A DNA stretch of 64,000 nt, taken from positions 62,001 to 126,000 of the forward strand of contig JAPYMA010000103.1 of the NCBI GenBank assembly GCA_035041965.1. Reading direction: 5' to 3'. The position numbers and the translations under genes are program-made. Below, one piece after another: positions 11,552-23,592 of this stretch. The notes below the pieces were generated by a model, which saw nothing but the letters and a program-made list of their open reading frames with translations, did no database searches and was not told where the DNA came from. Each line of letters starts with the position of its first letter. Positions within the stretch are counted from its first letter, which is position 1. The stretch comes from Anisakis pegreffii (taxonomy: Eukaryota; Nematoda; Chromadorea; Rhabditida; Anisakidae).

Positions 11552-13506
11552 AAAAAAGCACTGAACATTTTCTACGACAACGCTTATCTTGAGAGCAAAT
11601 TTGAAAAGCTTGCGAAGATGAGTGAAATATATTTTACTTGCTAGAAAATTCTATTCAGAATCAGCTTCGCGTCGTATTTCATCATTTAATTCAAATATGC
11701 ATGAACACAATTATTGAAAGCGACATGTTAATTGCATTCGTTCCGTTTTGTTCCAATTTCAGCATGTGTACGGTAAATCTTCGCAAGTTCGCATTAGCAC
11801 TGCTGAGGTGATTGATGAGGTGGAAAAAAATGGCAATTCCATCAGACAGATGGCTCAGGTCACATCCGAATAATGTATTTACACTACTACTTTGATGTGA
11901 ATCCTCTTAAACCTCCTGCAATAGACTCAGTTTTGAAATGGATGAAATGGATGCAGGTTTCAATATTTCCGTTTCCTTGTTGAATTCTCTCGGAAGATAC
12001 AGATCAACCCTAGAACCACACGATCAAGTCGATGTCGTTTAGCTGATCGCTCAACTCAACTTTCCACGGAGAATTGAGAATCGTCGGACGGAAACTAAAG
12101 AATATGTTTTCGAACTCGTTCAAATGCATCTATAAAACGTGCTTTATACGGTAACAACTGAGTTATACGATGTTGATAAGAATCGGTGAGTGTGTTGTTT
12201 GGTTATTGCGATGTTTAGCAGTGAAGCGCAAATCCTGTCAGTAGCGCACCAATCAGACGAATTTAACAACGATGAACGAGGAGAAAAAGCTGGGAATATA
12301 TCACTTTGAATGGCACAATTTGCAATTCTCAACGACTCACTCGTTAAACCGGTTCGGCTCGTTTTATGAACTGCTACTCATTTATCGATGCGAGCAAAAC
12401 AGAGCAAAAACGTTGATATACAGCCAGTGCTAAAGTTTTCAGCGATTAACTTTCATTGCAAATTTAGTTTAGTTTGTATTCGTTGAGTTAGGCTGACTTC
12501 TGACTGTGATTCAACCAAAGCAATGAGCATAGCTCCGGCGGAATGCTCCAGCTTAATGCAAAGTTTCCGAAATATGAGAGTGAAATCTGATATGTCTGCG
12601 GCATAGCATGAAAGAATCGAGATGATATTCCACGATCTCAATACTTGTAATAATCTCAAGCAATAGGGAGGACACATCAGGTCTTTTCATAGCTCATATA
12701 TATCATTTAACTCACACGAAAATGGCATTTCAATTTTTAGTCATATCGTTCTTCCTTTTCATAACATCAACAAATACTTGATTTTTCGTCGTTCAGCGAT
12801 CATTTCACATTGCATCGAACACGTTTCATTTTGCATTCACATTGTCAACGAGTCTTCTAGCGTTTCAATGAGTGTGCTCATAAAATCTATAAGATCGCAA
12901 TAAAATGTAATCCGCTCAACAAGGCATGAAGGTATTGGTGCAACACGGATTAGACCAGTGATGAATTAATCTGATGAGTATCTTTAGACTACAGCAGAAT
13001 CGCGTTTTTCGACAAAAAGAGTACGTATTGGTGCTGAATCCTAGGAACCGAGCAGAATTTTTATGACCCAATAAGAAGTACATCAAAATTTTAGGGTTGC
13101 GATTAGGGAGAATTAAATAGAGCATAATCTTTTTTGTGGAGTGATTATTAATGATTGTGATGATGACGAAATGAAGGTTGTTGTTGGGAGAGTACGCTGG
13201 ATACGGTTAATTGTGGAGCATTCATCAAATAAGGACAGATGAAGACTTCATTAAGGTGGGAAATTCGACGGGGTGAACTTATAAACTGGACCGAGCAAAC
13301 AGCCACACTGATGTGCTCCGTAAATTTCGACTGGCAACCTGAAAATTTGAATAAATAACAGATTCTAACAAATTCAATTGGATGATTGATCTCTTTTGCA
13401 TGCATAATGATTATTGAGGATACGAATCGGTTAATTGCATTGAATCGTTGATAGAATAGTGGTTTTGAGGGGAACTCCTCATGTTGTCTTTGTTGATTGT
13501 TTTAAG
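11552..13506. other. Intergenic, nothing firm
   Basis: There is no supported gene. At 11763 a strong acceptor (ccaatttcag) precedes a short open frame to 11811 or 11873 depending on phase; this is a weaker alternative last exon for the Ski gene than 11422-11551. Confidence 0.35.
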
Positions 13507-13647
13507 ATGACTGCAGATATGAGCTGGAGATTTGTAGGAAACGCACCGGAAAGCAATCAGATCTCTTTGACTCCAAAAAATTTGGAAACTTTTACGGTAG
13601 AAAGTAATGATAAAGAAAAGAGGATTTTATGGAGTTTCTTCAGCTAA
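13507..13647 (+). other. Coding-like short ORF with start
   Basis: An ATG directly after ttttaag opens a 46-codon frame (MTADMSWRFVGNAPES at the start) ending in TAA. The hydrophilic composition is protein-like, and possible donors (gtagaa at 13597, gtaatg at 13604) lie inside it. It may be the first exon of an unknown gene. Further coding-like pieces lie downstream on the same strand: about 14029-14166, ending NDLNEEH, and 14598-14678 after acacacag, ending FLTKEQLQ. The phases do not chain, so no gene model is offered. Confidence 0.25.
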
Positions 13648-15204
13648 GCAACACATGCGACTAGCTGAATCATAAATGAGCAAATGTGGTTGATTTTGAA
13701 GATTTTACAAATGCCTACTCATTTGTTTAGTTAGATCGACTGATCGCTTCTCTCCTACTTTATTGTTTGTCGAATGTCAAAAATCATTTGCAAAGAGTGA
13801 AATACTCTCTGGTGCAGTTGCTATGGAATTCTTGGCAGAAATTACGCGAATTTGAAATATTTCACATTCACTCATCAGTCGCCAATGCCTTACATATCCT
13901 CAAACGTATCGATTAGGTGTTCATGGGTGCTCGGTGCTGCTTTGCCGCCATCTTAGAGTGGAACCTCACGAAAATTTGTTTGTTTCAAGGACGTGAGCAC
14001 GAAACGGCTTTGATGATGTGCGATTTTTGAAATTCCCTTCCATCACTCGTTCATAATAATTGCCGTCGTATAAATGACGTTCCATCGACGGCTGTACCGA
14101 AGATAATGATCCCCATGAGAAATCGAAATCGTTTCGTTCAGATGAATGACCTCAACGAAGAGCACTGAAAATGTCAACAGTCAACTGTTCCCAATATGGG
14201 GTGATAATAATAGAGATGAATTAGAATGGAAATGCTTCCAATCGAATCTACACCTATGAATCTAGCCAAACTGATTCCAAGTTCGACGAATTCGGAATGC
14301 AATGAATAAAACTGGGATAATTTTCTCACTGGGTAATGAATGTAGCTTCATGAAATATGATCTTGAACTTCATGAAATATTTTCGATTTGACTTGAACCA
14401 TAATCTTGATCACAATTCAAGCGATAGATTGTATATGTGAAGATGTTGATCAAGATAGCAATACGGATGATTCAGACAGTTCGAAATATCGTTTCCAACA
14501 CAAACTATAATGTACGTTTGCTAACTGAACGTAATATTTTTCAAGCATTTTATGCTGTGCTAGAAATCAAAATAATGATTTTGTTTTAACACACAGTCCG
14601 ACTGCACTCGTCACATTTCGTGACGAGTTCAAGCAAGAATTCAAGCCTCATTTCTTAACGAAAGAACAGCTGCAATGATACAAACCCTCTGCGTCGAATG
14701 ATATCGATTTTTCGACAAATCATCTTCAGTAGTTCCTTGTGGAATGAATTTATTTTTTCGAAACATTTTTTCATTAAGCAATCAAAAAGATTGCTTGATA
14801 GATGGAAAAATCGCCTCAGCCGCATTGTGAAGCATTGACCTCATCAGCACGAAAAAGCATTGCTACGATTCAGATCAAAGCGTTACTATGAGTTATAATA
14901 AGAAAACTTTTTTACGATCACGATGGAGCTATATACTGGAACTTTTGTGTGCGAAAGATTTGGTGCTAGGGAAATGGCAAAAGAGTAGCAATAATTCTAC
15001 TGAATACATATGGCAGCAGCTGTTCGTCAATGCACGATTCGTGATTGTTGTAATCAGCCATTGCGTTGTGTAGTGTGTGTGTGCTCAGCACATTGTTCGT
15101 AGCCTGAGGTTAGAACTCATTCAATCCCACTCCCGTCAGTGTACGAATTCACTGCACCAGTCACTAGGTAGTGTGCTTTACGTCCATTCCAAAACTGCAC
15201 CAAA
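13648..15204. other. Intergenic with scattered coding-like pieces
   Basis: Besides the pieces noted at about 14029-14166 and 14598-14678, nothing recognisable is seen. Confidence 0.3.
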
Positions 15205-15552
15205 ATGCAGTTAGACGGTCTCAAATACTATATATTTCAACTGTATCAGTTGGTCGTTGTTGTTGCCATAATATGCATCGTATTCGTCGTTTACATGTTC
15301 AAATATGCATCCAAACCAAAATCTTCGCCCAAGAAAGCTGATCAGAAAGAAAGTGTGCCTAAGCCGTCCGGGTTGAAACAACCCGAAGTGAGGAGCAATC
15401 TGAGGGTGTCGAACAGCAAGTCCGCCGCTGAGGCAAAGAAAATTGATACGGCAAGTAGTGAAGAGGAAGAGGAAGAGGAGGAAGAAGAGGGTGACGTTGT
15501 GATGCCACGAAAACGACGTATTATTTCTGAAATTACCGTTTCATCGACATAA
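15205..15552 (+). CDS. Small single-pass membrane protein with polyglutamate run
   Basis: This is an intronless frame of 115 residues with a stop upstream in frame (TAG at 15169). Residues about 15-32 form one hydrophobic segment (LVVVVAIICIVFVVYMF), with a short N-terminus and a lysine after it, so the tail is probably cytosolic. The tail is basic and K/S/P-rich to about residue 80, has ten consecutive glutamates at 86-95, and a basic cluster PRKRR at 101-105. A donor-like gtaaac lies 4 bases past the stop, suggesting a 3' UTR intron. I do not recognise the family. Charge-segregated low-complexity tails are hard to assign by eye. That it is a gene is likely; its function is unknown. Confidence 0.6.
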   Translation: MQLDGLKYYIFQLYQLVVVVAIICIVFVVYMFKYASKPKSSPKKADQKESVPKPSGLKQPEVRSNLRVSNSKSAAEAKKIDTASSEEEEEEEEEEGDVVMPRKRRIISEITVSST

Positions 15553-17275
15553 AAGGTAAACGTTTTTGCAAAATTTTCAACTGTTCAGAGTATAGCTAAG
15601 CACTTATTTTCATTATGCGACATTCAGAGCATATGTGAGATGAATATTATGTCACGTTGAGCTCTGAGTATAGCTAGTCGTAAGCATCATGGAATTTGAA
15701 TGATCAGATCAGAAACTCACATTTGTGAGTTACATCATGGAATTCTAATGTGAAAATGTAGAATAATTTCAAATTCGGTAATTGCTCTAAGAGACGATCA
15801 ATTCTCTGTATCGTTTTGCATGATATCCAACTTTTTGATGCCAGTTGAATATGCGAGTTTATAATCGTTCTTGTGTACGTGAAATTTGCGATAGCTGTTT
15901 CGACTGTGATCATTTTTACTATCCCAAAGGGAGGCACCGGAAATAGCTTATATTGATTATCCGATTTGCATTCCCTTACCGATGAGTGATCGAATTTCAT
16001 GCTAATCGTAAGCATATGCGAGTTGAGCATTACGTCAATCTAGCGTTATTCAGCCTCGCCACTGTATCATCGGTGAATGTCGTAACGACTTTAGTATGTA
16101 AGAAGCTTAATAACATTTGCTGTAGTATACGCCGATGAGCTGAAAAATTTTTTCCCGAATAATATTGCGAAATACCTTGCATTTTAATGTTCACACGCCA
16201 TTTGTTTGATGCGAAAATTTGACAAAATCACTATTCAGTCACCGTTATGATTATGTCGCAATGCTACTCAAGAGTTGAAGATATCAATCGATGTGAATTT
16301 TTGGGAGAAATTAACTGAGAAGTTTCTTTAATAATGGTTTTTCTCATAAGCTAGCTGTGATTTGCATTCGGTGGTAAAGTGTCCCTGAAATAGGAGTAGT
16401 TATTTTAAAGGGTGAGGGTAGAACTACTTACAGAGTTCATTTAGACTAGATTGTGCAAGCAGGCAATGTTGCTAAAATTATGAATTACATTTTCGAAGAG
16501 ATGGGATTTTTGCTTGCAAAAAAGCGTTTTGCTCAGATGACTAAACATTTTGTTCGACGTCAATTCGAATCATTTCAGATTTTCGAAATTGATCCATCGC
16601 ACATCTCAGTTCGACAACAACAACCATCGAAGTGAAACAATCAAATCCGAGGCAATAACAACTGCACAATAAAATGATCATAGCTTGAATTTCATCAATT
16701 GCTTCAAATTTGCACTTATACTTCATTGAAAATATTACATTCGGGTGATTTAGCATGTGTGAAAATTCATTTAAAAACGTTCAGTTGTCCCCGAAATAAG
16801 ATATTCATGTTCGTTGATCTTGGAAATTTGATGATTGGTAAGACTTGAAACGACTGTATCGAGCTGCATTACTGATCTCGTTTGATCATTTTCAAATCCA
16901 TTAAGTACGCCTGCTCTTATAGCCACAAGTTCGGAACAAGTTTCCTGAAAAGGTTCTGGCAAAGTGAGCGAACTACCGTTAGCATCACCCAAACTAATTT
17001 CATTCATCGCTTTTCACAATGTTCCATGTATTGTCCATGCTTTGATCAGTGAAATAAATCCTTTATATTTATCGCCAATTGTCTGACAGAAAGAATGTAT
17101 CGCTGGTCAATCAGCAGCTACCAACGGACTCAGGACATACGAAGTTTTCAGCAGACCACAGCTTGAATAAAAAGACTACGGAACTGACGTATAAGCTGAG
17201 AATGTGCACTTTCTCCTTAAGATAAGAATTCTCTCTCTGTTGTAAAAAAGTTTATTGTTTCATATTCATTGGTTC
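15553..17275. other. Intergenic, nothing firm
   Basis: A 60-codon plus-strand frame at 16453-16635 is weakly protein-like but has no splice or start support. Nothing else was recognised. Confidence 0.4.
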
Positions 17276-17277
17276 TT

Positions 17278-17325
17278 GAAGCAAATTCCTTCTTGCAGTA
17301 AATTCAAGAAGCAAATTCCTTCTTG
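17278..17325. repeat. Short direct repeat, 18 bp with 30-bp period
   Basis: The 18-base unit gaagcaaattccttcttg occurs exactly at 17278-17295 and 17308-17325. Confidence 0.7.
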
Positions 17326-17875
17326 ATCGCGATTTATATGTTCTTGAATTGCGATATTAGCGCACATTTTTAGCAAATTCTCACTCGACTGAGAATAAAT
17401 ATAATTATAACCGATAATTATCGCATCATATGTAGACGGCCATTGGTACGCTAGGCTCTCTCTACTCATTGAGATGAATGCGCTTTATGATGAGTGCTAC
17501 CCAGCTATAAGGAGCTAACAACAGATAATTATCTAAATGCTGAGAAAACCGATGCAAAGAACTGAGTGTTTCAAAGTGAGCAACTATCGGATCATTCTTT
17601 GAAACTTGAGTCGTTATTTCTCAAGGACCATGTCCGTCATGTACTTGCAAACTTCAGCATTAAAATTCCTCATCAACCAGTCGAAAACTTCAATGTAATG
17701 TATAGTTTCTCCTAAAATATTTTGATAGATTGATTTCATTCTGTTGTCAGTTACTTTCTGCAAAAGCGTAATTATCATTGGCCACATTTCCAGCAGATTC
17801 TCCTCTATCCCGAGATATCAATCGTCTTGAAGAGAAACTCACTCCGTTCGAATCATAGGCCCAAAAAGTAGCATG

Positions 17876-17962
17876 CTTCAATTGATCATCGCATTCGATA
17901 CGCACTTCAATTGATCATCGCACTCGATACGCACTTCAATTGATCATCGCACTCGATACAAT
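17876..17962. repeat. Tandem repeat, 29-bp unit, three copies
   Basis: Three head-to-tail copies start at 17876, 17905 and 17934. They differ by one transition (gcattcg to gcactcg) and by the end of the third copy. Each copy contains the palindromic core aattgatcatc. There are no spacers, so it is not CRISPR-like. Confidence 0.9.
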
Positions 17963-18051
17963 TGATACCCTTGATACGCACTCGAAAGCGATCAAAACGT
18001 CATGCTTCACTCCAGCCATGGAAGTGTTTTTACCTACCCGATGTGTATAGT

Positions 18052-18208
18052 GAGTACTTCGAAGACAGGCTATACAGTGCTTGACAGGCTATGCATGCAC
18101 GGGTTGATGTCAAGAACAGACATCAAGAGTACTTCCATGACAGACTGTACAATGCTTGATAGACTCTGCATGCGCAGATTGATATCGAGAGCAGACACCG
18201 AGAGTATT
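18052..18208. repeat. Tandem duplication, 75-bp unit
   Basis: Two full copies start at 18052 and 18127, and the first bases of a third start at 18202. About three quarters of positions match and most differences are transitions. Because 75 is a multiple of three, one plus-strand frame stays open across both copies (18002-18214, with LDRLCM in each), but there is no other sign that it is a gene. Confidence 0.85.
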
Positions 18209-18677
18209 AATTGATCTATATCAGGATCCGCCCACCTACACCCATCATCACAACCACCTTATCAGTGCTTCATGCCTTTCAGATGGCATTGTTTCATGGT
18301 GTGCTTGTTTACGACTGTTGCTTCGACATCGTCTCTGTTTCCATTCTAGCTTTTCGAGTTGATGTCGAACCCAATCGACTATGCCACTTCATCATATTCG
18401 CTTCACTTCAACTCAACAGTTTTGAATCTTTCATCAAGTTCAACAATCTATGCAATTAATATTGCGAATAATGTGATACTGAATGATATCACAGATCGTT
18501 ATTATGGGTTCAACTTTATAGAACTCATATGATTACTACTTATCTCTATAAAATTATGAATTTGGATCAATTTTATTATTCAGTAGTATCATTACGGTTC
18601 TCAGTATCAACATTGTAGGATGCAATGACACTTTCAGTGGTCATTGCGTTTAGGATTTTTGAACTTTGTGATTCCTT

Positions 18678-18734
18678 TCGTTGATATTCCTTAGGATGTA
18701 TCGCGTATCGTTGATATTCATTAGGATGTATCGC
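18678..18734. repeat. Tandem duplication, 27-bp unit with 30-bp period
   Basis: The unit tcgttgatattcmttaggat continues to tgtatcgc and occurs at 18678-18704 and 18708-18734 with one mismatch. On the minus strand the copies read as AIHPNEYQR and AIHPKEYQR inside a 130-codon open frame (18576-18968) that I do not otherwise support. Confidence 0.8.
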
Positions 18735-20572
18735 CTTGGTCTTACTCATGTCTCCGAGATGCGCGTGCGATTTTGGTTTGAAATGCAGTGCGAATGAGCA
18801 ACTTAAGTACTCGAAAACGAGTGATGCACATAGAAACATGGGAGGACGGAAGTAGATAGTGAAATATAACGGGTGATTAGTGATCGTGTGAATAGAAAAA
18901 GCTGAGGTAAGCACCATGGGAATTGTAATAATACTGGCTATAAAAACGGTGACTTTCGAATGAATCATTGAAACGGGGTATTACGTTAACGTTAAAGTAG
19001 CAGCAATAGAAAAAGTAATGATTTGTGAGGCAATTGAAATGTTTAAGCATTGCAAACAGCAATTATCCATAGAATGCATCCGAATGATTTCGATAACATT
19101 TTTTGCAACGATAACGATCACGAATATTCTCCAACGAGAACGCTGAAGTCAGCTTTTGACTTCATTGAAATTCATTCGCATTCCTAAATGCACAAGCATG
19201 AGAGTTGAAGATCACAATAGAAAATTTGAGAATTCGTACCATTTTTCGGCTGAACAGAACGAACTTCCCATAATTCAGTTGAGTTTCATGTGATTTCTGA
19301 AATCACTATCTTTCCAAAGATCCCACTGCTGAACCGTTTTTTGAATGCAATTGATCATTCAATGCCTATCGACAAAAACAATATTGCATCAAATCAAAAT
19401 ATCAGTTTAAGCAGATCCATATTATTCATAATGCCGCATAATTAAAGAATGCTAGATGAATATTTTCCCGAGCATTTTCGATTGAATTGAATGCATCACT
19501 TTGATAATATTTCACCGTATTGAGCACACCAATAGTGAAATAATGTGGTGGTTGTTCAAATGAGACTTTTGAAATAATGAGGTGATTGTCTAATAGCCTT
19601 ATAGATTTGAATGAATTTGGTAATAAAGTGATGGAAGCAAAGGCATTCGGCATAGGGCAGTTTTGTTGCTGATCTAAATGTTAGAATAAGCTCTGATCTT
19701 GTAATGGAAATGAGCTGAATGTTTGAGACAGACTGAAACACAATCACGAAACAGATTCATTAGTGGTCATACAGATGACCAAAGAAAAGAACAAAGCTGA
19801 TGCAAGATAATTTATCGTTTCATTAAGTGCCATTCGTTACAATTCGATGTGAACTGTTTGATTTTATTGAGATAAATTTGTCAGCACGACATTGCATCAT
19901 GATTTTTATTATGGTGCAATGATATGAAATGGAATGTGATATGTGCTATATTGAATAGTGTCCCATGTAACTTCGTTTAAGTATTGAATTTATTTGACAT
20001 ACAGATTGGCAACATCAATTATTGAGATTATTTTATGAAGTAGATTTTGGAAAGGCTTGAAAATTCGAGAATTTAAGACAACACTAAGATGGATGGATGA
20101 AAATGACAAGTGTTGCAGAATGTAAATTTTGTGACACTTGAAGTTGCCAACAATCGAAGTTACATGCGACAATTAAATGTGTTATTGTACTTTGCTTAAG
20201 TCGCTGGTTGTTTTATTTTGCAATTTGATGATATATTATTCACAAGTAAATTCGATACATTGTTCCAGACTCGTAATCAGGGCTAAAGAAGTGGGGAATT
20301 ACTTCTAGAGCAAAAATGTAATAGGCGAGAAATACGGGAAGTAGTTTTACTGAGCAAAGTAGTTTGCAGAAAAGCCATAGAACGCTCATCCTGAAGATCA
20401 GGCAATAGCAAATCCTGTAAAGGACTGCATCCAAGCTAAGAGACACACTCCATCCAAAAGAAATAGCGTTTACGAGTCTGACCATTTTGCTATATGATGT
20501 CCATGTTTCTATGTTTTCGTTGTTATGTAAGTTTGTTGTTTTCAAAATCATGCTTGAAATTCATTAATTGAT
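18735..20572. other. Intergenic, nothing recognised
   Basis: Stops in all frames and no recognisable feature. Confidence 0.4.
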
Positions 20573-21434
20573 CGAGTCGCCAGTATCAGCATCCATATCA
20601 GCAACAATCAGTATTCTCCAAATGAAATCCAGTCAACGCGCATCACCAGCAGTAATCATACTCAACATCAACATTCTCCTCAACGACAAGCTCAGAATCT
20701 CAAGTATCCCATCCTATCACGACATTCTCGTGTTCAACCAGTGTTCATAACCTAATTGAACATCACAACAGAACACTGACTAAGCTTCGGCCAGTAAAGA
20801 CGTAATGCTCTCAAGACGAACGTCGATGCTACTGATCCTAAACTCAGTTTCCGTTCGACCAAATCAACATCATATGATGAAAGTTATTGTACCAAAACCA
20901 CAATCGGTTTATTCATCAGTGCCAATGTCGTCAACAATATTATCAGCACGTTCATTCGGAATATGCCCCCAAAAACTGTCCACTCTTCCACATAACTTGA
21001 AAGCGCCAACTGAGTCGAATCGAGCCAAGATGAGAGCATTAAAGCTCAAATTTCCCTCATTATGCCCAATGAACAGTAATTTAATGTACGTCCAAATGCT
21101 CGATTATCAACAAATGATCAATGGATCTGTTGCTGCCGAAGCTTTTATCGGTACGAAAGCCCTTGCTTACGCTCAAATGATATACGGTTCGACTGTCGCC
21201 ACCAATCCTTCCAGAAAACATGTCCTCAAATCAAATACTACCTCGTCTAATACGGTCGAACCTCCATGAAGGGCAACCCTTTATTCAAAGCGAAATCGCA
21301 CACATTTCTACATTGTGATGGGTGATGAGCATTCAACAAGGGATTACGATTGGAACGAAGAAACAATGTCAATGCAGTTGACCGTTGAAACAGAATCAGA
21401 GGAGACTCGGCAGTGGAACCACGGCGACAAATAG
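20573..21434 (+). pseudogene. Decayed or hard-to-splice unknown gene
   Basis: Protein-like sequence runs through this block but not in one frame. One frame is open from 20573 to 20995 except for a TAA at 20753. A second is open from 20805 to 21434 except for a TGA at 21267, and the 54 codons after that TGA look as coding as those before it (RDYDWNEETMSMQ and similar). A 75-base GT-AG interval (20741-20815) would repair the first break. No splice repairs the TGA. The second frame holds an internal imperfect repeat (QQMINGSVAAEAF, then AQMIYGSTVATN). I do not recognise the family. A pseudogene, or a gene with sequence errors, is the best reading. Confidence 0.35.
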
Positions 21435-21439
21435 TGAAA

Positions 21440-21623
21440 TAATTAAAAATGAATTAAAAATTTGAAAAAATAAACATAAAATAAAGAAAAAAAATAAAAA
21501 TAAAAAATAAAAAATAAAAATAAAAAAATAAAAAATAAAAATAAAAAAATAAAAAATAAAAAAATAAAAAATAAAAACAAAAAATAAAAACAAAAATATA
21601 AAATATAAAAAAATAAATAATAC
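21440..21623. repeat. A-rich low-complexity tract
   Basis: About 180 bases of (A)n T units such as aaaaataaaaaat, following directly on the broken gene. It could be a decayed poly(A)-type tail or simple expansion. Confidence 0.85.
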
Positions 21624-23592
21624 GAAAAGATGAAAAAATTGAATTGAAAGATTTATTCTATGTATATTATAAAATGTTATGTTTGAAATGTTTTAGTGAA
21701 TGTTTCTAAGAATCGCTTTGTATTTTGAGTATTAATGTTGGATTTATTAGCCTCGTATTTCCGATGTTCTTTTTCTTGTCTCTATCATTATTAGCATCCA
21801 ATTTTCGATTTTTATTTGTAACGAATGGCATTTAGGTAATTTTCATTCTTGCATCATTATACCTTAACGGAAATCTAGTGGCTAGAAGACTAGAAGTTCC
21901 ACTGTAAATGTCTGCAAACGGGCGTTTTTGTTAGATGTATTGCTTTCAGCTTTTGCAACAGTTGTAGCCAGTGAAGGATGCCTTTGCTATCCTGGTATCG
22001 TGTTAGGTTGAAGGGATTATTGCGTAACGATTGAATTAGAGTGTGAATATCATTCGAGTTATCGTTAATGAAAAGTAATGTGAGATATGTACGTGATAGC
22101 AGAAGACGTTCGTTCTGATGTAGTGCAAAAGAAATGTGGTGAGGCAATTAACGGTGAAATATTATCAATCATTCTATTAAATTCCATTTTCCTGGTACTG
22201 ATAGTTTTCGATCCATACTGTTCAGTCCAGTTGTTGATATTTAATTTGAGGCGGGGATGAATGGGCAAGAGAAAATCAACTAGTAATAAGCGAAATTAGA
22301 CGTAATCAATGATCAAAAGATGGTTCAGCAAATGACGATCTTGGTTTTCCCATATTATTCTAGTTTGCCATCTATATTATATTTTCCGCTCATTCCTTAT
22401 GAAATAGTTCGTTCTGTTCAGAATGATAGAAGCAGACGGGGATGATAGTTCTAATCCTTAAGTGGCTTACGAATTTGGAAGTAAAGATGTGAAATCCCAC
22501 CATTTCTGCAATTCATATGAGAGGTAATACTGACGGTTGACGTGATCGTATTAGTTAACAACGGTCATTGCTTAAAACTTGTGGTATTCTAACGAAATAA
22601 GGATACCTCCATGGGAGGAATTGTAATTGCATATTTTGATAACATTTTTGTCAGTGATGTTCTAGTGTCAGCGACACGTACATTTGAGGATTCAAAGCTG
22701 TATCGGATGCATTTCATAGATAATTGCTTGTTACTTAATTTTTCTGAAATCTCGCAAAAGACCGCTCATCAAGTATTTTCGCCACTGGGTTGTTTAATTT
22801 GCAAAAACATATCAGAAGTTTATTTCTGCTGGAATTAGCGAAATAGGTGGCATTGGTAAGACATGCAGAAATAAGCTGAGAGGGTGAAAGAAGTCTAATA
22901 TTCGATATACTGGTGCGTTGATTGAAGAATTTATCTGACGATGAGTTAACAGCCACAATAGCTCTTCAACTGGTGAAAATTTCATTCGAAGACATGAGTA
23001 CGAAAAGATGCGAAATGACTGATTTTGATCGCGAATATCACCACTAAACTTGATGTTTAGTTGATAAACTTTTCTGTGGATTATGTTGACTGAATTTCAA
23101 CAAGTTTCATAAATATAGCGTGAATATTCATAATGTTCGTAAATGTTCATGCAAAGTAATGTTCACAAACGCGAATTATGTATGAATCATAAATTTGGAT
23201 GAATTTCTCCACTTAAGTTCATAAATTTCCCGTCTAATGATGTAGCGTCGTGCCGTTCGAGTTAAATTACATCGTTTATGGATTAATTTCATTAAATTAA
23301 TGTTATTCACTGCTCTCTGTTCGGTCAGATAAGCGTTCAGTCACACAGTTATTCCAATCAGATATTCGTTTATCCGGTGCATTACTCTTAATTCGCGCAA
23401 TGAGAAGGTGCATTTGTTTTGAGTGCAACGAAAAAATTGATTAAACATAAGTTTATTTTGCAAATATTAGTTGCAAAATGATCATTCAGTGTTATCAACG
23501 AAGATAAAAATCATTGAAACTGAATTATAATTAGTTAATCGAGCAGTGGAAGATGCTATCACCTTTGGAACAGCATCGAATCCAGTAGAAAT
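21624..23592. other. Intergenic region downstream of annexin
   Basis: No gene is seen. On the minus strand an AATAAA (plus 23452-23457) lies about 135 bases after the annexin stop and is a plausible poly(A) signal for it. Confidence 0.4.

Noticed and set aside
17876..17962. CRISPR-like array
   Set aside because: The units abut with no spacers and the genome is eukaryotic; it is a plain tandem repeat.
18211..18459. 82-codon plus-strand frame after the tandem repeats
   Set aside because: No start context, splice sites or similarity.
21267..21269. In-frame TGA as a selenocysteine codon
   Set aside because: No selenoprotein family or structured insertion element is recognisable, and other frame problems point to decay.
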